Below, piece by piece: positions 23,236 to 33,735 of a DNA stretch of 64,000 nt; position 1 is the stretch's first letter; every line of letters starts with the position of its first letter. This stretch comes from Zeus faber (Eukaryota; Chordata; Actinopteri; Zeiformes; Zeidae): the NCBI GenBank assembly GCA_960531495.1, contig OY482852.1, forward strand, positions 6,215,004 to 6,279,003, given 5' to 3'. Below the pieces are notes generated by a model that had not been told where the DNA came from, searched no databases, and was given only the letters and a program-made list of their open reading frames with translations. The translations under genes were made by a program, and so were the position numbers.

Positions 23236-24734
23236 GAAAAGACAAGTTCCTTCATTAGCTGCACACAATATATTTTGAATAGTGAGTGGATTTTTTTGCA
23301 AAAAACACCCGATACTGTTCCTGATTATTATAATTATTTTACTATTATTTCAATGTTTTAACACAAATTCATTTTGATGTTTTGAACAAGACCAGAACAA
23401 TTCATGTTTTAATTCTTTCGTTTTCTATTTTCGTTTATAATGTTTTCAGCTGAGATTACAAAATACAGCTCAAAATACAGTTTTCCTATTCAGTCACAGA
23501 GGGTACTTTGAAGTAACATTATGGGTGTGAATATGTTGACGCTGAATAAATGTCAAAATGACTGAATGATATTCAGATAATTTGATTGACAAACAGCTTT
23601 TCCTTTTTTTTTTTTTTTTTAAATCCTGTTTTTTTTTGTTTCGTTTTTTTGCGTGTCAGCCGTCGTCGCTCCTCTTCGCCGCCGTATGAATAAAGAATTA
23701 AGTCCATCCGCCGCCGCTGACTTTGATCCCGTTCGCCTTCAAGTAGCGGCTCCATTAAAGGATGAAAAGGCAAAGATCTGGCCATTGTTGAAGAAGAACC
23801 CCATCAAATGACACGGGGGAGGTGACTCCTGCTTTCGGCCGCCATGACACGCGCTGGCAGGTGAGGGATGGGAGAGATGGGGGACGTCCGGCCGGGTATT
23901 GATTGACTGAGCCCGGCACCGGCTCCTTCCTCCCACTGTCAATCACCCCCGTCCCCCGCCCGACTGCCCTCCTCCCCCACGGCTCCCCCTCCCGGCTCCT
24001 GCCCTCATTTAACTTCATTACCGCCGGGCTGACAGCCAGCGAGGGGCCGACAGCAACCTGCGACCCTCTCCTGTAACTTCCCTCTCACACTTCCTTCCTC
24101 TTCCTCTTCTCCCGCCTGGTTGTTCCTGATTGAAAAACGGGAGGAATCATGGCCCCCGCCCCCACCCCCACCCCCACCGCGCCCCACTGCCGCCCTCCCA
24201 CCAGTCGAGCTCGGTGGCATTGATAACGGTCTGACACGCCGCAGCGGAGAGCGCTGGCATCGATTCTCCCCTCCTCCCACCCTCTTGTACTTCACTGTTT
24301 CTTTCTCATCCTTAGGTTCATCTTTCTGCTCGTTGTTTTTTCGGGGCGTCATTTCTATTTTTATTTTGTATTCATTGTTTTTTTTTTTTTTGGGGCTTAA
24401 GAGGTATCTGAAACGGCAGAACGCGCAGTCGTGGTTGAGGTCTCGTTACAACCGGGACGTTTCAGACGCCTTGTCATTCCAGTTTGATCGATACCCATCT
24501 ACATTTGGAGCAGAAATTTGGCGAAAAACGGTCGTAACTTCCTTAGTTTCAGAGCGGGTCACAGAGCGACCCCCTTGGTGACATCGTCAGACGAAGTTAT
24601 GCAAGTCCAGGCTTCGCCATTCGGAACTCATTCCCCTCCAGCCACTGGCGAGTATGGCACCGAGGGTGAAGAAGGGTCATTTACCTTTGCAGATCTGGGT
24701 GCCTAGCTACTTCGTACTCCCGGGTGGTGTGGTT
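23236..24734. other. Noncoding stretch with T run and G/C-rich part
   Basis: T/A runs at about 23607-23620 and C-rich DNA at 23945-24190. The 153-codon frame at 24120-24581 begins in CCCCCA-type low-complexity sequence and has no motif. No gene recognised. Confidence 0.5.
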
Positions 24735-24815
24735 TAAGTGGCCACACCTGGACATATGGACCATAAGGATTCGGCCAGGGATTAATCAGCGAGCAACAGG
24801 TAAAACCCCCTTTTC
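24735..24815 (-). mobile_element. Relative of the 154-bp TIR insert
   Basis: GGTGTGGTTT..GCCACACCTGGACA..CGAGCAACAGGTAA is the reverse-complement arrangement of the insert at 17336-17489, with a different middle segment. Fragment or diverged copy. Confidence 0.5.
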
Positions 24816-24835
24816 CACACACACACACACAGCAG

Positions 24836-25664
24836 AGGAGCCCTTGTCATGACACGTTTTCCATCTGCTCCGGGCTTGTTCCACCTTGCCCTCTCGCTAC
24901 AGTTAAACCGGTACGTTCAACCCTGTCGCCGTTTTGATGACTCGCAACTTGACAGTAAATAAACGGCGTGGGACTCGACGTGGAAGTTGAAGACTTGACT
25001 TGACTTGAGTCATGATGACTCGAATGACTGGTTTGTGTTCTTTGTAATTCACTGAAATACTGAACAAAAACGCAATCGGCAAACAAAAAGGTACTCTGGT
25101 TGGGCTCTCGGAGAGTCCCCCTCACCTCATGTTGTCGCGGCTCGGTAGCAGATGGTCAAATGTTGCAGTAATACATGAACGGTGCCATCGTGCAGTTTGA
25201 GATTTCCTCATCAAACAGGAGTTGGTGTTCAGAAAGGTGTAAGATGTAAACAAGGGACGGTGTTTTTTTCTCTTCCGTGTTAAGCTCCGTGCCCCGTGTT
25301 TGGCCCGTGAAGCGCCTCGCTCCTCCATGTTTGTTTACGTTCGCTCCCACGTGCAGATGACGTAGAGCACGGTGACTCCGAACGGCGTCACGTGTTGCCG
25401 TAAAGCAGTTCTGCTGCTGATTCGCGACATAGTGATAGAAACGGTATAAAAGACCCACCGAAGTCTTTTTTTTACTATTTTGACCACATCGGATCCACAC
25501 TAATGCCGCTGGTCTGTCCCGATTTTTTTAAATAAGTAAAATCAACGAAAACATTGATTATTTAGTCTGTACTTATCTGTTTTACACTACTTTTAAGTTA
25601 CTCACAAAAATGAGCGCAGAGGTCCGACTAGGCATTATAAATCCATCCATGCTTGTCTACACTA
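24836..25664. other. Noncoding stretch
   Basis: Includes a short palindrome GAGTCATGATGACTC near 25008-25022. No gene recognised. Confidence 0.45.
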
Positions 25665-25770
25665 CACGGACATGGCTCTCCAAGCAGGAAATGATGCTGC
25701 GTTCATGGGAAACTCTGAAAACTAATTTGTTTCGGAAGTGATGATGGGTTCACTGGAACTCTGAAAAAAA
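25665..25770 (-). repeat. Interspersed repeat related to 55755-55900
   Basis: On the minus strand it reads AGTTTTCAGAGTTTCCCATG then AACGCAGCATCATTTCCTGC, matching the tandem units at 55755-55900 (AGTTTTCCGAGTTCCCTTGA, AACGCAGCATCAGTTCCT). An unnamed teleost-type interspersed repeat. Confidence 0.6.
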
Positions 25771-25907
25771 ATATATACATATACATTTAATTTAATAACA
25801 TCTATTTTCATTTTTATTTATCAAAAAGTTCTTTGTGTGTTTATTTTTATTTATTTATTTGGTTATAAGTTAAATGTTCTCAAATATAGATACTTAAATA
25901 AAAGTGC

Positions 25908-25966
25908 ATTGCACTGCTGCCTCACAGCAAGAAGGTCCTGGGTTTGATTCCCGCCTGGGGCGCTGT
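25908..25966 (+). mobile_element. tRNA-like SINE head fragment
   Basis: CACTGCTGCCTCACAGCAAG then GGTCCTGGGTTTGATTCCC contains a B-box-like GGTTTGATTCCC. It resembles the head of common teleost SINEs. It ends where LINE sequence begins, so it may be the pre-existing insertion target or a chimeric 5' end of that LINE copy. Confidence 0.5.
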
Positions 25967-28453
25967 TGGCACCGTGCTCCGGCGGTTAAGTGAAGCGGTG
26001 GACGGACCAATCAGAGGCTGCGCTTCAGGACGCTCTGACTGACGTAGACTGGGACATGTTCCAAACAAGTTCAAGTGACGTCAGCGAGTTTACGGAGGTT
26101 GTAGTAAGTTTTGTGGCTACGCTCGCGGATGAAATCGTTCCCACGGTGAAAGTTCGGATATTTCCAAACCAGAAACCATGGGTTGATAAATCCATCCTTG
26201 GCGCTCTGAATGCTCGCACGGCCGCTTACAACGACGGACTTGTATCTGGTAACATGGACAATTACAAAGCGGCGTCGTACAATCTGCTGAGGGCGGTGAG
26301 GGACGCTAAACGGACGCACAGAGAGACCGTGGAGCTGCAGATGGAGCGGGGGGACACAAGACGCTTGTGGGAGGGGCTGCGAACAATCACAAACTTCAAG
26401 AGCAGCTCCTCCCCAGCCACGAGTGTGGACGCCTCCCTGGCCAACCAACTGAACTCCTTTTATGCGCGGTTCGAGTCTGGCAGCAGCACCGCTAGCTCGC
26501 CGGGTAATTGGAGTTACACCGCTGGGGACGAGCGCGCACTCTCAGTGTCCGTGCACGAGGTCAGGAGGGCTCTGATGCGGGTGAACACCAGGAAAGCTGC
26601 GGGCCCAGATGGCATATCTGGACGAGTACTGAAGACCTGTGCTAACCAGCTAGCTCCGGTGTTCACCACAATATTCAACATCTCCCCGGCTGAATCAGTG
26701 GTCCCATCCTGCTTCAAGAGGTCCACCGTCGTTCCTGTCCCGAAGATCGCCTCTCCAACCTGCCTGAATGACTACCGTCCGGTGGCCCTCACCTCGGTGG
26801 TCATGAAGTGGTTCGAGAGGCTGATTAAGGATTACATCTGCGCCACCCTCCCCCGCACCTTGGACCCGTTGCAGTTCGCGTACCGGCAGAACAGATCCAC
26901 GGATGACGCGGCCTCCCAGGTACTGCACACCACGCTCACGCACCTGGATGGCCAGAAGGGGGCCTTTGTGAGAATGCTGTTCATCGATTATAGTTCAGCT
27001 TTCAACACCATAGTCCCCACCAGACTGGCTGTCAAGCTGTTGGAGCTCGGATTGAATGGTCCGCTGTGCACCTGGATCCTGGACTTCCTCACAGGCCGCC
27101 CCCAGGTGGTCATGGTGGGGAAGTACATGTCAAGCTCCCTCACCCTGAATACAGGATCCCCCCAGGGCTGCGTCCTCCGCCCCCTACTGTACTCCCTGTA
27201 CACACATGACTGTGTGGCCAGGTCCAGCTCCAACACCATCATCAAGTTTGCTGACGACACCGTGGTCGTGGGCCTGATCACCGACTGCGATGAGAAGGCC
27301 TACCGCGAGGAGGTGGCTGACCTGTCACTCTGGTGCCAGGACAACAGCCTCCACCTGAACGTCAGCAAAACCAAGGAGCTGATTGTGGACTTTAGGCGTG
27401 GATCACAATCGAGGACGCACGCGCCCTTGTGGATTAATGGGACTTCTGTCGATAGGGTGAGCAGCTTCAGATATCTGGGAGTCCACATCACAGAGGACTT
27501 AACATGGACTGTTCACACAGACACTCTGGTGAGAAAGGCGAGGCAGCGTCTCTACCACCTCAGGCAGCTGAGGAAATTCCGGGTCTCGGTGAGGATCCTC
27601 AAGTCCTTCTACTCTGGAGCAGTGGAGAGCATCCTGACAGGCAACATCACTGCCTGGTTTGGGAACTGTACTGCCCAGGACAGGCGGGCCCTGCAGAGGG
27701 TGGTGCGTTCAGCTGAACGTACCACTGGAACTACCCTCCCCCCCTTGCAGGAGTTATACACCAGGAGGTGTAGTAGCAGAGCTGCAGGATCATGAAGGAT
27801 CCTCATCACCCCAACAACGGACTGTTTCAGCTGCTGCGGTCAGGCAAGCGCCTCCGCAGCCACACAGCGAGAACAGAGAGACTGAGACAGTTTTTTCCCG
27901 CACGCCATTAGAACTGTCAACGCTGACCTCACCAGGGGTCCTAACCGAGCCATGCACTAGGCTCCACTACCTACTGTACTGTATGTAGCATACTGTACCG
28001 CATACTGTGTCACTGTTCAGGGTTGTTCGTGATGCCGTATTGCTGCGCCGTACTGTTGTATACTGTGCTGTATTATCCCAAACACTACTCCCTCTATTCA
28101 CATTCACATGCCACTTTAATTCACATGCCACTTTAAATGCACATATCTGTATATACATAGGCATATTCCTTCTATCTATTCCATTTTATTTCAATTCATT
28201 TTTATTGTATTTTATTCTATATATTTTTATCTTATTCTATAAGTATTCCACTTACTGTATTACGTTTTAGGAGTCAGTTAGTCGGTCTATTAGAAAGGAA
28301 TTTTCTACTTTTTATTTTGTTTTCTATTTTTTCCTAGGACATATTGTGTGCTATCACCGGGTGCGTTGCATTACATTTCACTGCATATATGTATGGAAGT
28401 ATGTATATGTATGTGACAAATAAAAAATCTTGAATCTTGAATCTCTTGAATCA
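25967..28453 (+). mobile_element. L2/CR1-group LINE, 5'-truncated copy
   Basis: A non-LTR retrotransposon of about 2.5 kb: the endonuclease-to-RT linker and RT domain (25990-27795), a short remainder of the C-terminus in shifted frames (to about 27950), an AT-rich 3' UTR, and an end with repeated CTTGAAT units (28428-28453) after ACAAATAAAAAATCTTG. The endonuclease domain is missing, as usual for incomplete target-primed reverse transcription. A truncated copy of the same family lies in the opposite orientation at 29525-30229. The clade assignment (L2, CR1 or Rex1-like) is from motif style only. Confidence 0.88.
25990..27795 (+). pseudogene. LINE reverse transcriptase ORF2 fragment
   Basis: 601 codons. 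RT copies LINE RNA into DNA at a nicked target. Residues 1-15 resemble the linker after the endonuclease (KRWTDQSEAALQ). RT blocks follow in order: RKAAGPDGI (201-209), FIDYSSAF with the first catalytic Asp at 333, SPQGCVL (390-396), and FADD at 420-423 with the catalytic Asp pair. A thumb/C-terminal region runs to about 590. The start Met is arbitrary because the upstream endonuclease is lost. The frame ends early: compared with the copy at 29525-30229, one C is missing near 27783 (GAGCTGCAGG here, GAGCCTGCAGG there), which gives Gly-Ser-stop. Further small indels follow near 27890. All key RT residues seem intact, so the copy is probably fairly young. Confidence 0.88.
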
Positions 28454-28499
28454 AAAGCATGCACACATCACCATCTGACCAGCGATGGACGCACGTCCA

Positions 28500-28660
28500 C
28501 GAATGCTGCCCACTGCTCCTGGCTGCGCCCCCAGAGGAAGGACAAGCCAGGATGGATTAAATGCAGAGGCCTCATTTCACCGGCCACCATCCAAAGCGTG
28601 TGTGTGTGTGTGTGTGTGTGTGCATGCTGTGTGACAATTAAAGATTCTTCTGCTGAAAGC
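28500..28660 (+). mobile_element. Retroposon 3' end (ATTAAATGCAGAG type)
   Basis: CCCACTGCTCCTGG.., GGATGGATTAAATGCAGAGG, a GT repeat (28598-28622) and TGTGACAATTAAAGATTC form a familiar teleost LINE/SINE 3'-end layout. It lies directly after the LINE end. The family is not resolved. Confidence 0.5.
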
Positions 28661-29048
28661 AGCTCTAGACCAACCATTTATTTTGTGTCCACACTGCTTC
28701 ATCCAGGAACAATCGTAGTTCTTAAAACAGCGTTCTTCAGGGAAATCGAAACTGAACGCCAGCAGAGTAACATGCAGTGACATAAGTGCCCGTTGGTTGA
28801 TTAGTCCGGACATAAATCCACAGTGTTTGTAACTACAGTGTTGTAAATTGTGCTGTGTTTCACAGAACCTGAAAAACTGTAATACATGCCTAAAACGACT
28901 GCAGCTATATTTATTTATTGTTTTTTATTTTGGTTTTTTTTTAAGATTATATTTGCTATTTCGTCTTTTTGTTTCTGTATATTTTCACATGTTTAAATAT
29001 ATTGCAATTTTCTTTTTTATATTTTTCATTCCATTGCTTTATTATTAT
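28661..29048. other. AT-rich spacer between inverted LINE copies
   Basis: Increasingly T-rich towards 29048. No gene recognised; the open frame here is driven by T-rich and TATC sequence. Confidence 0.5.
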
Positions 29049-29127
29049 ATCTATCTATCTATCTATCTATCCATCTATCTATCTATCTGTCTATCTATTT
29101 TCCGTTCTTCCTTCCTTCCTTCCTTCC
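29049..29127. repeat. (ATCT)n and (TTCC)n arrays
   Basis: About 12 ATCT units with one CATC and one TGTC variant, then TTCC units from about 29106. Confidence 0.95.
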
Positions 29128-29524
29128 CCCTACTGTGTCCTGTTCTTGTTCCCATCAAGGTCACCTGCCACACTCCTCATCCGCCCCGTCCATGGCCCGT
29201 CCCCTGAGAGGCCGGACGTCAAGCTGTCGTCTGGAGGCGTTTGTCTCTCTCTACCTGTTTCCTTTCACACTTTCTTTTTTTTTTTTTTTCTCAAAACCAG
29301 AAATGATTTTTACATGGCGCTGCACAGCGGTCGTGGGGGCAAATCTCTAATAACATCGGCTGTCTGCGGTGTCTGGCTTTTTTCCAACACTCGGAAGCAG
29401 AGGAGCAAAGTAAGCAAAATGCATGCTAAGGAATTTTTTTTTTTAAGTGAAACAAAACGTACGTTGATCTTTATCATTTTGCAATCGCTTGCTTGGCCGC
29501 TAGATTCAAGTACTCGTTCAATTG
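29128..29524. other. Noncoding stretch
   Basis: Contains T runs near 29276-29290 and 29428-29438. No gene recognised. Confidence 0.45.
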
Positions 29525-30229
29525 ACAAGATTCAAGATTCAAGAGGTTTATTCGTCACATACATATACATACTTTCATACATATACGCAGTGAAATGTCA
29601 ATGCAACGCACCCGGTGATAACACACAATATGTCCTAGGGAAAATTTATTTCTAATAGACGAGCTAACTGACTCCTAAAACGTAATACAGTAAGTTGAAT
29701 ACTTATAGAATAAAATAAAAATATATAGAATAAAATAAAATACAATAAAATAAAATGAGATAAAATGGAATAGATAGAGGGAATATGCTTATGTATATGG
29801 AATAGCCAATTATGTATATACAGATATGTGCATTAAAGTGGCATGTGAATTAAAGTGTCATGTGAATGTGAATAGAGTGAGGTAGTGTTTGGGATAATAC
29901 AGCACAATATACAACTGTACAGCGCAGCAATACGGCATCACGAACAACCCTGAACAGTGACACAGTATGCGGTACAGTATGCTACATACAGTACAGTGAG
30001 GTAGTGGAGCCTATGTGTGAGGCTCAGTGAGGACCCCTGGTGAGGTCAGCATTGACAGTTCTTATGGCTTGCAGGAAGAAACTCTGTCTCAGTCTCTGTG
30101 TTCTCGCTGTGTGGCTGTGGAGGCGCTTGCCTGACCGCAGCAGCTGGAACAGTCCGTTGTTGGGGTGATGAGGATCCTTCATGATCCTGCAGGCTCTGCT
30201 ACTACACCTCCTGGTGTATAAGTCCTGAC
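29525..30229 (-). mobile_element. L2/CR1-group LINE, 3' fragment (about 700 bp)
   Basis: Reverse complement of the last ~700 bp of the LINE at 25967-28453, including the CTTGAAT-type terminal repeats (29528-29542) and the 3' UTR. The last codons of ORF2 are intact up to a stop after R-G-P-H (30024-30229). It is 5'-truncated inside the block Y-T-R-R-C-S-S-R. It supplies the reference frame that exposes the 1-nt deletion in the longer copy. Confidence 0.9.
30024..30229 (-). pseudogene. LINE ORF2 C-terminal fragment
   Basis: In-frame residues YTRRCSSRACRIMKDPHHP, continuing to a natural-looking stop after T-R-G-P-H. It represents only the C-terminal tail of the LINE protein and is not expected to have a function of its own. 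Confidence 0.75.
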
Positions 30230-30302
30230 AATTCATAATCTTTGAGAATATCAAATGAACAATTTAATATAGATCCCCAGATACAATGGAAGCATTTAGT
30301 AA

Positions 30303-30356
30303 TGGAATGGGTCCATGCAAACATATGTGTGCATATATTTGCATGGACCCATTCCA
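30303..30356. repeat. Perfect 19-bp stem, 16-nt loop hairpin
   Basis: Arms 30303-30321 (TGGAATGGGTCCATGCAAA) and 30338-30356 are exact reverse complements; the loop is 30322-30337. Weaker complementarity extends outward (AATATAGAT about 30266-30274, opposite ATCTATATT about 30373-30381). It could be a decayed foldback element or a small hairpin RNA locus; nothing decides between them. Confidence 0.85.
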
Positions 30357-30503
30357 ATACAAGATCATTTCCCATCTATATTGTGTGTTCAAACACTGAT
30401 TAACACTGATCATAGAGTATATTATAATTACTCCTCCTGTAAGTCTCCTATAGAAGTGTTCTTGAATATACACTCACATGGCATTTTGTGGAAATGTGTA
30501 TAC

Positions 30504-30544
<41 letters not shown>

Positions 30545-31226
30545 CAATATGTAGTGTATATATTGTTCTATAAATTGCTCTTTGCAAATTCACATCTAAC
30601 TTGTGAATTCATGATTAGAGAGTATATTAAACACAGTTATACTATAGAAGTCTCTTACTGTATACAACTGTTATAATGTGTGTGTGTGTGTGTGTGTTTA
30701 TGTGTGCGCGCGCGTGTTTGTATGTGTGTGTGTGTTCTCTCAGCATATCCCATATACACTCGAGGTATTTCGTATTGAAATTGCTCTATGCAAATGCCTA
30801 TTTCCCCAATCTTAACGTGAGAAATATCACCGCGGCTGAGCTTCTGGAGTGCGGCCGCAGAAGCACTTCATATGGAAATGACATGAGCCGCTGTACCTGT
30901 CATTTAAAATGGAGACGCTGTTTAAATGCATCAGTGTCTTGAATGAACGACATCAGCACATTCGAGGCGTCAGGTTTCTCATGAGCAGGATTTCAATTGA
31001 AAAGTTAAATTAGACTTTGTCTTCGCTGAAACTTAAGGAGGAGGTGACTACGTGTTGGGCGACAATGATAATCTGAACCGTAGCTCGACAGTACGTCCTC
31101 CATATCTCCATGATACAAAGGCGTCCATCAGAGGGAGATGAAAGCGAGAGGAGAGAGTTTTTACCGGCAAAGTTTTTCTCCTTTTTTGTCACTTTGCCTT
31201 TGTCCTCAGACGGCGCTGGGAGAACT
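30357..31226. other. Noncoding stretch with TA and GT repeats
   Basis: Holds (TA)n at 30505-30538 and (GT)n at about 30678-30740. Diverged direct repeats (AGAGTATATTA..ACTATAGAAGTCTC) occur at about 30412-30460 and 30617-30655. From 30770 to 31010 the DNA is balanced and repeat-free with an exact octamer ATGCAAAT at 30788-30795. No gene recognised. Confidence 0.5.
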
Positions 31227-31449
31227 ATCCCCTGGAAAAAAAAAAAAAAGAAAAAAAAGGAGGTCAAGCTTTCAGGACGACGCATCTGCTTTGTGAATTA
31301 CTCTCTCAAAGTGGATCGGGTGCAAATAGGACGTGACAGATGACAGGGCCCCTTTTTGTTCGTCGCCATGGTAATGAAGATTGAACAACGGTGTGCCAGG
31401 TTCACCACCGTGGAGACATTTTTTTTGGGGGGGGGGGGGGGGGGGGGGG
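31227..31449. repeat. A-rich run and 23-nt G run
   Basis: An A-rich tract (about 31238-31259) and 23 consecutive G at 31427-31449, preceded by eight or more T. Low-complexity; long G runs are prone to sequencing error and can form G-quadruplexes. Confidence 0.9.
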
Positions 31450-33160
31450 CAATACCTTGATCACCGTTAATCCAATGAACGGTCCTTGTTTTTCTTTTTT
31501 TTGTCTTTTTGTGGAATTCGTTTGTTTCAAATAAGAGGATGATTCACTGCTGCATCATCGCACTCGTCGAGCATCTGTTGCACCGAACAATGCAAAGTAA
31601 CAGCTTGTGTCCTTGTAAACTGCAGTTTGGACATTTTTGAAATGGCTGATAATGCATAGTTTGTGTACAAATTATAATATATATTGTCTAGCAACCCCTT
31701 CTTCTTTGACAAAATACGGTCGGTTTACGCTTCATGTTTAATGCTAATTCTCTGCACCGTAATAGCAGTTGTTTCTGCAGCCTCTTATTATTTTAGGATT
31801 TATAGTTTATTTCGGTTTTTCCACTTTCAATGCAAAGACACAAAGGAGACGGGGAATAAAAGAGAGGCAAGACAGCGACAACGGGACAACATAACCGCAA
31901 CATGGGGGGAAAAAACGGTCGGAAAAAAAAAAATAACAACATGGATCAAAAAAAAACCCCAAAAAAACACCAAAATTGTCCCGAGGTGGGCAACAAAAAG
32001 CGGCGCGTCACCCTGTCACCTGTCACTCAGTCTGCAGCTGCAGCTCCTCCCGCGTTGGACACGCCCACCTGTGACCCGCCCATTACACCGGCCACGTCTT
32101 TCCCCCCGATGTAGGCGGATGTTTCTCAGCTTCACCGGCGGCTCTGCGAGATGGCGGCTCTGCGAGATGTCTGCTCTGCGCGCTGCTTCCCCGGCTTCAC
32201 CGTCCGTCGTCGAACGTCTCCGTCTGAAGGAGCGGGGCGAGAGAGCCCTTGTTGCCGAAGTTATTTCAGCAAAAACAAAACAAAAGAAAAAAAAAACAAA
32301 AAAACACAACCCCTCCCACCCCGGCCGCCCCCCCGCAGTACTCGAGCGTGATTAAAGAATGGGTTAGTCAGCAGAGGAGTGAACCTTTCCTCCCTCCAGA
32401 CGTCCTCCGCTCCCGCTCCGCTCTTCCTCTTTGTCCCCCCCCCCCCCGGTGACGTTTGGGTCCTCCATGCGTCAGCGCCATGATTCTCATTCATGTGTTA
32501 ATGTGTTCCCGAGCGGGCCCCCACCTCCAGCACCGCCCCGCTGCTGCCGACCCCCACCCACCCCCCGTAGTAACTCCTCTCCTCCTTCCTTTCCACGGCT
32601 GCCGAACGCACCGTGAAACCGGGTTTTATCGCTCCTCCCGCCCAGCGGAATGTTTCCCGACGCGTCCTGTTTATTTCCGAGGGTTGGGTGGAGGTGGGGG
32701 GACGGGGGTGGGGAGCGTTTCGGGGATAAACAATTTATTGAAATGTCACCGGATTCCGCGCGGCCCCCGAGAACTCTGGGCCGGCGCCAGAGGGACGGCA
32801 GGGCTGACATTAGACACGAAGCGGCGTTCGGCGCGGCTGACATGCACAGGCGCGCCGAACGCTGCCGTTCTGCGCCGACGGCGATTCCCAGAGGGGGCCA
32901 CGCCCGACTATTGGGATGAAATGTCTCACAGCCCGGCTCAGGGGCCGAGCCCCCGTCGCCGGCGCGGGGGCTGGGATCATGGCGGAACTCGGACTCGGAG
33001 GGAGCGGCTGCGACGGGCGTCAGGGACTCCTCGTGTGGTGACGTGGGCGCGTTTCATCCTCCTCCCCAAACAGGAAGCAGCTCAGTGCAGCGTGACGGAG
33101 GACGAGGCCACGGCCTGCGTCCAGCACAAACACATCCTCCACATTCCAGGCAAGGCAGGG
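31450..33160. other. Noncoding stretch, partly GC-rich
   Basis: AT-rich to about 31980, then GC-rich with A runs (about 31923-31975, 32279-32305) and a C run at 32437-32447. Long frames (223 codons from 31684, 429 codons from 32456) are driven by composition and simple repeats and carry no motif. Confidence 0.5.
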
Positions 33161-33325
33161 CAACAACACCACCACAACACCACCACAACACCACCACACC
33201 ACCGCAACACCACCACAACACCACCACCACAACACCACACCACCACCACAACACCACCACGACACCACATCAACACAATACAACAACACCACAATACAAC
33301 TCAACAACACACAACAAAACAACAC
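33161..33325. repeat. (CACAACAC)-type minisatellite
   Basis: About 165 bp of ACC/AAC trinucleotide mixtures such as CAACACCAC repeated irregularly. Confidence 0.92.
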
Positions 33326-33381
33326 ACCCACTCTGCAAATTTGGAATGTTATTTTAAAAAGTATTGTTTGGTTTTATTACT

Positions 33382-33735
<354 letters not shown>

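Noticed and set aside
24120-24581. A 153-codon proline-rich frame
   Set aside because: Starts in CCCCCA-type low complexity, and the remainder shows no motif or splice-like structure.
28969-29655. A 228-codon open frame
   Set aside because: Crosses T-rich DNA, a TATC array and the 3' end of a LINE copy on the opposite strand.
31684-32355. A 223-codon open frame
   Set aside because: Passes through A-rich low-complexity DNA and GC-rich sequence; no recognisable domain.
32885-32905. Second CTCF-like site (AGAGGGGGCCACG)
   Set aside because: It fails the core spacing by one base, so it is not reported as a site.
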